Shown: positions 57,999 through 64,000 of the stretch, piece by piece
How positions within the stretch are numbered: the stretch's first letter is position 1
Layout: each line of letters opens with the position of its first letter
Assembly: GCF_023715365.1 (NCBI RefSeq)
Contig: NZ_JAMBNZ010000006.1
Span: 62,001-126,000 of the forward strand
Direction: 5' to 3'
DNA: 64,000 bases
From: Georgenia satyanarayanai
Lineage (GTDB): Bacteria > Actinomycetota > Actinomycetes > Actinomycetales > Actinomycetaceae
Notes under the pieces: model-generated
What the model saw: only the letters and a program-made list of their open reading frames with translations
The model's database searches: none
Told to the model about the DNA's origin: nothing
Translations under genes and position numbers: made by a program

Positions 57999-58916
57999 TT
58001 GAGCACCGCTAGCCTCGTGACCGTGCCGCGTGGACGACCGACGGTCTCATTCGAGCTGTACCCACCACGCACGCCCGCCAGCGAGGCGGCGGCGTGGGAG
58101 ACGGTCGAGCGCCTGGCCGCCGCGGCCCCGGACTTCTTCTCTGTCACCTACGGCGCCTCCGGCTCCACCCGTGACTCCTCACGCGCCCTCGTGCGCCGCA
58201 TCCTCGCCGAGACGAGTGTCGCCCCGATCGCCCACCTCACCTGCGTCGGTTCCACCCGCGCCGAGCTCACGCAGTTCGTCGACGAGCTCCTCGACGACGG
58301 CGTCCGCGACTTCCTCGCGCTGCGCGGCGACCCACCGGACGGCCAGCCGACGTGGGTGCCGCAGCCCGAGGGCGTCAACACCACCGCTGAGCTCGTCGCG
58401 CTCATCCGGGCGGCGGAGCTGGCGCGCTTCGGCACCACCGGAGTGCTGAGCGTCGCCGTCGCCGCCTACCCCGCCGGCGCGAGCCACACCCGCACGCAGG
58501 ACGTCGTCGCCCTGCGTGACAAGCAGGCGGCCGGCGCGGACTTCGCCATCACCCAGGTGTTCTACGACGTCACCGCCTACGTGGAGCTGGTCGAGGAGGC
58601 CCGCGCCGCCGGGGTGGTGCTCCCGCTCGTCGCCGGCATCATCCCGATGACCGACCCCCGCCGGCTGCGCCGGTTGGCCGAGCTCACCGGCGTCCCGGTC
58701 CCGGAGGCGCTGCTCGACCGCCTCACCTCGGCCGCCGACGACGAGGAGCGCCACCGCATCGGCATCGACGCGACCCTCGCGCTGGTGGAGGACGTCGTCT
58801 CCGCCGGCGCTCCCGGCCTGCACCTGTTCACGTTCAACCAGTACCGGCCGGCTCTCGACGTCGTCGAGCGCCTCCGCCGCCCGCTGTCCACCACGAGCCC
58901 GAGGACGATCTCATGA
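57999..58916 (+). CDS. metF: Methylenetetrahydrofolate reductase
   Basis: The 305-residue FAD TIM-barrel enzyme reduces 5,10-methylene-THF to 5-methyl-THF for methionine synthesis. Motifs: PTVSFELYPPRT (catalytic Glu), DFFSVTYGASGSTRD, PIAHLTCVGSTRAEL, DFLALRGDPPDGQPTW, KQAAGADFAITQVFYD, PLVAGIIPMTDPRRLRRLAELTG and HLFTFNQ. The TTG at 57999 is the best start, with GGGAGAG five bases upstream from the SAM leader. Its stop overlaps metE by four bases, so both are under the riboswitch. Confidence 0.93.
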   Translation: MSTASLVTVPRGRPTVSFELYPPRTPASEAAAWETVERLAAAAPDFFSVTYGASGSTRDSSRALVRRILAETSVAPIAHLTCVGSTRAELTQFVDELLDDGVRDFLALRGDPPDGQPTWVPQPEGVNTTAELVALIRAAELARFGTTGVLSVAVAAYPAGASHTRTQDVVALRDKQAAGADFAITQVFYDVTAYVELVEEARAAGVVLPLVAGIIPMTDPRRLRRLAELTGVPVPEALLDRLTSAADDEERHRIGIDATLALVEDVVSAGAPGLHLFTFNQYRPALDVVERLRRPLSTTSPRTIS

Positions 58917-61306
58917 CCGACCCCACCGCGCCCCAGCTGCCCGCCGCCACCATCCTCGGCTACCCGCGGATCGGGCCACGGCGCGAGCTCAAGCGGGCGG
59001 TGGAGTCCTTCTGGGCCGGCCGCAGCGAGCTCGACGACCTCCAGATCGCCGCCGCCGAGCTGCGCCGCCGCCAGCGCGCCCGGCTCGTCGACCTCGGCCT
59101 CGCCCCGGACGACGCCTCCATCCCGGGCGACTTCACCTTCTACGACCAGGTGCTCGACACCGCCGTCACGCTCGGTGCGGTCCCGCCCCGGTTCGCGCAC
59201 CTCCTGGACGACGACGGCGCTCTGAACCTGCCCGGCTACTTCACCGTGGCCCGGGGTGAGGGGGAGCGGCCGCCACTGGAGATGACGAAGTGGTTCGACA
59301 CGAACTACCACTACCTCGTCCCCGAGATCAGCCCGCAGACCCGGTTCCGGCTGTCCGACGACCGCGTCGAGCGGCTCTTCCTCGAGGCGGCGGCCGAGGG
59401 GGTGACCACCCGTCCCGTCGTCGTCGGGCCGGTGACCTTCCTCCTGCTGAGCAAGGCCGTGGCCGCTGAGGACCCGGGCGACGGCGCCGCACCCGCGGCC
59501 GCGCCACCGGAGGGCTTCACGCCCCTCGACCGCCTCGAGGACGTGCTGCCCGCCTACGTCGACCTGCTCCGCGCACTGGGTGGCGTCGGGGCGCCGTGGC
59601 TGCAGCTCGAGGAGCCTGCCCTCGCGGTGGACTGGGGGGTGCCCCGCGAGCGGGTGCTGGCCGCCGTCGAGCGCGCCTACACCGTGCTGGCGACCGAGAC
59701 GACGCGGCCAGAGCGGCCCGCCCTCTTCGTGCCGGTGGCCTACGGGCCCGCGGAGGACGCGCTCCCGGTCCTGGCCAGGACCGGTGTCGAGGCCGTGGGC
59801 ATCGACCTCGTCCGCGGCGGAGTGCCGTCCGGTGAGGTGCTGTCGCAGCTGGGGGACGCCGTCGTCGTGGCGGGCGCGGTCGACGGACGCAACGTGTGGC
59901 GTACCGACCTGGACGCCGCGCTCGAGCGCCTGCAGGAGCTCGAGGCGGGGCTCCACGCCGGCGCCGCGCGTGACGGCGGCCTGTGCGTGGCCACCTCGAC
60001 GTCCCTGCAGCACGTGCCCTACGACGTCGGCGCGGAGACGCGGCTCGACCCGCAGCTGAGCGGCTGGCTCGCCTTCGCCGACCAGAAGGTCGAGGAGGTC
60101 CTCGCGCTCGCAACCGCACTCACCCAGGGCGGGGACGCCGCCAAGGGGGCCTTCGCGGCCGCCGCGGACCGCCGGCGCAGTCGCCTCGAGCACCCCGGCG
60201 TGCGCCGCGCCGAGGTCCGCGACCGCGTCGCCGCGCTCACCGACGCGGACCGGCGCCGCGTTCCCTTCGCCGAGCGCGCGGCCGCGCAGGCCGCGGTCCT
60301 CGACCTCCCGCCCCTGCCGACGACGACGATCGGCTCCTTCCCCCAGACGGTCGAGATCCGCCGCGCACGGGCCGCTTACGGGCGCGGCGAGCTGGGCGCG
60401 GAGGAGTACACGGCCGCGATGCGCGAGGAGATCGAGCGTGTGGTGCGGCTGCAGGAGGAGCTGGGACTGGACGTCCTCGTCCACGGGGAGCCCGAGCGCA
60501 ACGACATGGTCCAGTACTTCGCCGAGAACCTCGAGGGCTTCGCGGTCACCGAGAACGGTTGGGTGCAGTCCTACGGGACCCGCTGCACGCGGCCCTCGAT
60601 CCTCTGGGGCGACGTGGCGCGGCCCGCGCCGATCACCGTCGAGTGGTCCCGGCACGCCGCCTCGCTCACCGACAAGCCCGTCAAGGGCATGCTCACCGGA
60701 CCGGTGACGATCCTCGCGTGGTCCTTCGTGCGTGACGACCAGCCGCTGGCGGACACCGCGGCGCAGGTGGCGCTCGCGCTGCGCGACGAGGTCGCCGACC
60801 TCGAGGCCGCGGGCATCGGCATCATCCAGGTCGACGAGCCCGCGCTGCGCGAGCTGCTGCCGCTGCGCGCGGAGCACCACGCGGCGTACCTGGAGTGGTC
60901 GGTGGGTGCGTTCCGCCTGGCGACGGCGGTCGCCGCGCCCGCCACGCAGGTCCACACGCACCTGTGCTACTCGGAGTTCGGCGAGGTCATCGGTGCGATC
61001 GACGCGCTCGACGCGGACGTCACGAGCATCGAGGCCGCGCGCTCTCGCATGGAGGTGCTGCCCGAGCTGCAGGCCGCCGGTTTCGCTCGGGGTGTGGGGC
61101 CGGGGGTCTACGACATCCACTCCCCGCGGGTGCCGAGCGAGGAGGAGCTCGCTGAGCTCGTGGCGCTCGCGGCGGAGTCCGTGCCGTCCCAGCTGCTGTG
61201 GGTCAACCCCGACTGCGGTCTCAAGACCCGTGGCTACGACGAGGTCGAGCCGAGCCTGCGCCACCTCGTGGCAGCGGCTCGGAGAGTCCGCGCAAGCCTG
61301 CCCTAA
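58913..61306 (+). CDS. metE: Cobalamin-independent methionine synthase
   Basis: The 797-residue enzyme transfers a methyl group from 5-methyl-THF to homocysteine without B12. The N-terminal half begins ILGYPRIGPRRELKRAVESFWAGR and has TKWFDTNYHYLVPE. The catalytic half has TTTIGSFPQTVEIR, VHGEPERNDMVQYF, and the zinc ligands in HTHLCYSEF and NPDCGLKTRGYDEV. The length is typical (about 760-790). The ATG overlaps the metF stop. It closes the methyl cycle with luxS and mtnN at 17-18 kb. Confidence 0.96.
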   Translation: MTDPTAPQLPAATILGYPRIGPRRELKRAVESFWAGRSELDDLQIAAAELRRRQRARLVDLGLAPDDASIPGDFTFYDQVLDTAVTLGAVPPRFAHLLDDDGALNLPGYFTVARGEGERPPLEMTKWFDTNYHYLVPEISPQTRFRLSDDRVERLFLEAAAEGVTTRPVVVGPVTFLLLSKAVAAEDPGDGAAPAAAPPEGFTPLDRLEDVLPAYVDLLRALGGVGAPWLQLEEPALAVDWGVPRERVLAAVERAYTVLATETTRPERPALFVPVAYGPAEDALPVLARTGVEAVGIDLVRGGVPSGEVLSQLGDAVVVAGAVDGRNVWRTDLDAALERLQELEAGLHAGAARDGGLCVATSTSLQHVPYDVGAETRLDPQLSGWLAFADQKVEEVLALATALTQGGDAAKGAFAAAADRRRSRLEHPGVRRAEVRDRVAALTDADRRRVPFAERAAAQAAVLDLPPLPTTTIGSFPQTVEIRRARAAYGRGELGAEEYTAAMREEIERVVRLQEELGLDVLVHGEPERNDMVQYFAENLEGFAVTENGWVQSYGTRCTRPSILWGDVARPAPITVEWSRHAASLTDKPVKGMLTGPVTILAWSFVRDDQPLADTAAQVALALRDEVADLEAAGIGIIQVDEPALRELLPLRAEHHAAYLEWSVGAFRLATAVAAPATQVHTHLCYSEFGEVIGAIDALDADVTSIEAARSRMEVLPELQAAGFARGVGPGVYDIHSPRVPSEEELAELVALAAESVPSQLLWVNPDCGLKTRGYDEVEPSLRHLVAAARRVRASLP

Positions 61307-61318
61307 GCGCTCGAAAAA

Positions 61319-61387
61319 CCTGCGCATATGCGGGAGTTCTGCAGCTCGACCTCACTTCTGGCAGCAGGATTTCCGCATATGCACAGG
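61319..61387. terminator. 26-bp inverted repeat with two GCATATGC cores
   Basis: Arms at 61319-61344 and 61362-61387 pair over about 26 positions with two mismatches and three G-T wobbles, around a 17-base loop. Each arm contains the palindrome GCATATGC. It begins 13 bases after metE and precedes the convergent gene's end, fitting a bidirectional terminator. The GCATATGC cores make it unlike the other hairpins, so it could also be a repetitive element. Confidence 0.5.
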
Positions 61388-61405
61388 AGGGGGTGTGAGA
61401 GGGGG

Positions 61406-62641
61406 TCAGTCGAGGCGCTCCGTCGTGATCTCGAAGGCTGCGGCGACCAGGCGGTCCGCCAGGACGGTGCCGAGCGCCGTCGCCGGGGTGAGGACGCCAC
61501 CGCCGCCGGGCAGCCGGGGCCCGTCGTGGGCGAGGGCGAGCGCGGACTCCCCGATCATCACCGACGTCGCCGCGTAGCCCGGGTCCCCCTGGGCGGCGAC
61601 GACGGTGCGGTACCTGGCCCCCGTCGTCGTGCGGGCGAGCACCTCCATGCGGAAGTGGCCGTTGCGGCGGGTCTCCTCGTCCGGGCCGTCGCCGGGGGAG
61701 GGGAGCACGCGGTCGGCGACCCAGCGGGTGGGCGGGAAGGCCATGACGCCGGCGGCGGCACCGGTGGCGAGGGACAGGGCCTGGGCCCGCCGTCGTCCAC
61801 GGGAGCCGGGACCGAGGTCGACGACCTCCCGGTAGCGGAACTCGCGGCCGTAGCTCCAGCCGCTGAGCGCGTTGCTGCGGTGGACGATGCGGCTGTTGAA
61901 GGCAGCCATGGGGAAGGTCGTCACCCAGGTGCCGGTCTGGGCGTCACGGAAGGGCTGCGACGGCGTGTGCTGGTCGACCTCGGGGGCGTCGGCACGGTCC
62001 GGGACGAGCGCGTACGGGTCGGCGAGGATCCGGCGGTTGCCGGGGTCCCGGCCGGCGTCCACCTGGATGCGCATGGAGTCGATCGTGCCGCCGCTGACCC
62101 CGCCCGAGGCCGAGCGGACGGCGAGCGTGGTGGCGAGCAGCTCGCCCGCGCCGTCGGCCCGCGCCCGCTCGGCGGTGAGGAAGGCGCCGAGGTCGGAGGG
62201 GACGGAGTCGAAGCCGCACGAATGGACGATCCGGGCACCGGTGCGCCGCGCGGTGTCGTGCAGCCGCTGGGAGGTCTCGCGGATGAAGAGGACCTCACCG
62301 GCGAGGTCGGCGTAGTGGGTGCCGGCCTCCGCGCAGGCGCGTGCGAGCGGCATGCCGTGGCGGCTGTAGGGGCCGACCGTCGTGACGACGACGCGCGTGG
62401 TGGCCGCGAGATCGGCAAGGGCGGCGTCGTCCTCGGCGTCGGCGACGACCACCGGCCACCCCGCCGCGGCGGGGCCCAGCCCGTCGCGCACCTGCTCGAG
62501 ACGCTCACGGGAGCGGCCCGCGAGCCCCACCCGGGTGCCCGGCGCGTGCTCCGCGAGGTACTCGGCGACGAGCCGTCCGACGAATCCGCTGGCGCCGTAG
62601 ACGACGACGTCCAGCGCCCGGTCAACCGAAGGCGCAGTCAT
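61406..62641 (-). CDS. Saccharopine dehydrogenase-like NAD(P)-binding protein
   Basis: The 411-residue protein starts with a Rossmann fold VVVYGASGFVGRLVAEYLA near residue 12. VVTTVGPYSRHGMPLARACAEAGTHYADLAGE and IVHSCGFDSVPSDLGAF are the hallmarks of the saccharopine-dehydrogenase/trans-enoyl-reductase-like family of actinobacteria. The later part has a hydrophobic patch (about 285-300), suggesting membrane contact. The ATG at 62641 is preferred over the GTG at 62644. Mycobacterial relatives act on lipids; the substrate here is unknown. It follows the trpS terminator. Confidence 0.85.
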   Translation of the reverse strand: MTAPSVDRALDVVVYGASGFVGRLVAEYLAEHAPGTRVGLAGRSRERLEQVRDGLGPAAAGWPVVVADAEDDAALADLAATTRVVVTTVGPYSRHGMPLARACAEAGTHYADLAGEVLFIRETSQRLHDTARRTGARIVHSCGFDSVPSDLGAFLTAERARADGAGELLATTLAVRSASGGVSGGTIDSMRIQVDAGRDPGNRRILADPYALVPDRADAPEVDQHTPSQPFRDAQTGTWVTTFPMAAFNSRIVHRSNALSGWSYGREFRYREVVDLGPGSRGRRRAQALSLATGAAAGVMAFPPTRWVADRVLPSPGDGPDEETRRNGHFRMEVLARTTTGARYRTVVAAQGDPGYAATSVMIGESALALAHDGPRLPGGGGVLTPATALGTVLADRLVAAAFEITTERLD

Positions 62642-62643
62642 CA

Positions 62644-62699
62644 CTCGAGGCTAGGTGCCACCCACCGCTTCGCAATTGGTGGGCGCGCCGAGCCTCGAG
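62644..62699 (-). terminator. Stem-loop after trpS
   Basis: CTCGAGGCT (62644-62652) pairs with AGCCTCGAG (62691-62699), with an inner CCCACC/GGTGGG stem. It begins 12 bp beyond the trpS stop on the minus strand and directly abuts the start of the next gene. Confidence 0.55.
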
Positions 62700-62711
62700 G
62701 CCCGGAGTGGC

Positions 62712-63842
62712 TCAGGTGTAGATCATGCCCATGGCTCGGCGGACCTCGTCCAGCGTGGACTCGGCGACGGCGTTGGCGCGCTCGTTGCCCTCGTCGAGCA
62801 CCTGACGCAGGTAGCCCGGGTCCGCCGCGAGCTCGGCGCGGCGGGCGCGGATGGGCGCGAAGTGCTCGTTGACGGCCTCGGTGGCCACGCGCTTGAGGGT
62901 GCCGCCACCGCCGTCGCCGATCTCCGCGGCGACCTCGTGCGGGTCGCGGCCGCTGGCGAGCGCGGCGAGCAGGACGAGGTTGGAGATCTCCGGGCGCCCG
63001 GCCGGGTCGTAGGTGATGTGCCGGTCGGCGTCGGTGACGGCCTTCTTCAGCCGCTTGGCGGTGGTGTCGGCGTCCATCCCGAGCTCGATGGTGTTGCCCT
63101 TGGACTTGCTCATCTTCTGCCCGTCGGTGCCGAGCAGGTTCGTCGCCGCGGACAGCAGCGCCTCCGGCTGCGGGAACACCGGCCGGCCGGCCTCGGCGCG
63201 CCCGTAGCGCTCGTCGAAGCGGCGCGCGATGATCCGCGTCTGCTCGAGGTGGGGCAGCTGGTCCTTGCCCACCGGGACGAGGTTGGCCTTGCAGAAGAGG
63301 ATGTCGGCCGCCTGGTGCACCGGGTAGGTGAGGAGCAGCCCGGACATCGGGCGCCCGCCGGTGGCCTCGTACTCCGACTTCACCGTGGGGTTGCGGCGCA
63401 GCTCGGAGTCGGTGACGAGGGAGAGGAAGGGCAGCATGAGCTGGTTGAGCGCGGGCACGGCGGAGTGGGTGAAGATCGTCGTGCGCGCGGGGTCCAGGCC
63501 GATGGCCAGGTAGTCCGCGACGAGCGAGAGCACCCGGTCCTGGATCTCCCCCACCGCGTCACGGTCGGTGATGACCTGGTAGTCCGCGACGAGCACCCAT
63601 GTCTGCACGCCCCGGTTCTGCAGCGAGACCCGATTGGCCAGGGTCCCGAAGTAGTGACCCAGGTGGAGGTTGCCGGTGGGCCGGTCACCGGTCAGCACGC
63701 GGAATCGCGAGGCGTTGACGTCGATCTCCGCCTCGATCGCCTGGGAGCGGGCCCGGGTGCGGTCGAGAGAGGCGTCGGACGTGGACTCCGCCAGCGCGTC
63801 CGAGACGGCGGCGTCACTTGTGGCGATCTGCTCGGTACTCAC
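62712..63842 (-). CDS. trpS: Tryptophan-tRNA ligase
   Basis: The 376-residue class I synthetase charges tRNA-Trp. GDRPTGNLHLGHYFG near residue 52 contains the HIGH-type motif (HLGH). The segment WVLVADYQVITDRD, the substrate region and the KMSKS motif GQKMSKSKGNTIELG near residue 242 follow. The N-terminus has about 40 extra polar residues compared with most TrpRS (about 335). A GTG at 63842 is the start. It is essential and probably monocistronic, with a hairpin after it. The divergent gene starts 90 bp away. Confidence 0.95.
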   Translation of the reverse strand: MSTEQIATSDAAVSDALAESTSDASLDRTRARSQAIEAEIDVNASRFRVLTGDRPTGNLHLGHYFGTLANRVSLQNRGVQTWVLVADYQVITDRDAVGEIQDRVLSLVADYLAIGLDPARTTIFTHSAVPALNQLMLPFLSLVTDSELRRNPTVKSEYEATGGRPMSGLLLTYPVHQAADILFCKANLVPVGKDQLPHLEQTRIIARRFDERYGRAEAGRPVFPQPEALLSAATNLLGTDGQKMSKSKGNTIELGMDADTTAKRLKKAVTDADRHITYDPAGRPEISNLVLLAALASGRDPHEVAAEIGDGGGGTLKRVATEAVNEHFAPIRARRAELAADPGYLRQVLDEGNERANAVAESTLDEVRRAMGMIYT

Positions 63843-63932
63843 CCGGCGATCCTAGTCGTCCCCGAAACGCGCGCGGCGGCGGGTCCGACCATAGGGTGGT
63901 GCCCCACACATCACTTTCGGAGGTGGACGTTC

Positions 63933-64000
63933 ATGGGCAAGCTCTCGTTCTTCGTCGGGGCCGGTCTCGGCTACGTGCTCGGTGCACGGGCGGGTCGGCA
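63933..64000 (+). CDS. Start of a YtxH-like small membrane-anchored protein (cut by window end)
   Basis: The ATG at 63933 has GGAGGTGG eight bases upstream and opens MGKLSFFVGAGLGYVLGARA, a glycine-rich hydrophobic start typical of actinobacterial YtxH-like proteins, continuing to the window edge (22 codons). It is divergent from trpS. Function is unknown. Confidence 0.6.
   Translation, partial: MGKLSFFVGAGLGYVLGARAGR

Noticed and set aside
58577-61327. Minus-strand open frame of 916 codons opposite metE
   Set aside because: Low-complexity Arg/Gly/Val/Leu translation opposite a perfectly recognisable metE.

Overview
The window is a high-GC Gram-positive chromosome segment. Very high third-position GC, frequent GTG/TTG starts, 4-bp ATGA/GTGA gene overlaps, a class Ib nrdHIEF ribonucleotide reductase operon, F420-type oxidoreductases, a meso-diaminopimelate dehydrogenase, a SigK/RskA pair and a cory-CC-star/CstA cluster all point to an actinomycete, most likely Micrococcales. 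The genus is not determinable from the sequence alone. I see no rRNA, tRNA, CRISPR array or intact transposon.

Layout. 1-3.0 kb: a visibly lower-GC block with a small secreted protein, an ABC ATPase and a permease running off the left edge, next to insertion-sequence debris. 3-7 kb: an LPESG-ended surface protein, an Rv1155-like flavoenzyme and a secreted GH18 chitinase with a HutC/DasR-like palindrome just downstream of its promoter. 7-11 kb: a peptide symporter, a SipW-type signal peptidase with its TasA-like substrate, and meso-DAP dehydrogenase. 11-17 kb: an ABC exporter pair and the cstA / CC-star / ArsA-like operon. 17-23 kb: luxS-mtnN and, divergently, nrdHIEF behind tandem NrdR-like boxes. 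23-29 kb: an SDR, a truncated P-loop gene, a macrolide phosphotransferase-like kinase, an MFS carrier, two overlapping F420-type LLM enzymes with a structured leader and a 12-codon leader ORF, and an orphan sugar-binding lipoprotein. 30-38 kb: namZ (exo-muramidase) translationally coupled to an FAD/Fe-S D-lactate-dehydrogenase-like gene, a duplicated-domain lipoprotein, sigK-rskA and a siderophore-interacting protein. 38-45 kb: a murQ-ABC transporter-sugar kinase operon with a divergent RpiR regulator. 45-57 kb: a GH114 protein, small-molecule enzymes, a SpoIID-like protein sharing the chitinase's repeat domain, the HrpA helicase and small lipoproteins. 57-64 kb: a SAM riboswitch in front of metF-metE, a saccharopine-dehydrogenase-like protein, trpS and the start of a small YtxH-like protein.

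How the genes may work together. The most coherent picture is a peptidoglycan-sugar salvage route split over two loci. NamZ releases MurNAc outside the cell. Two solute-binding lipoproteins and one permease pair could import it. A BadF-type kinase would phosphorylate it, and MurQ would cleave it to GlcNAc-6-P and D-lactate. The D-lactate dehydrogenase-like protein coupled to namZ could then oxidise that lactate. Chitinase and the SpoIID protein fit a wider role in amino-sugar polymer turnover. A second theme is the activated methyl cycle: MtnN and LuxS regenerate homocysteine from SAH, and MetF/MetE remethylate it under a SAM-sensing leader. Assignments rest on recognised motifs and gene order only; no database search was run.
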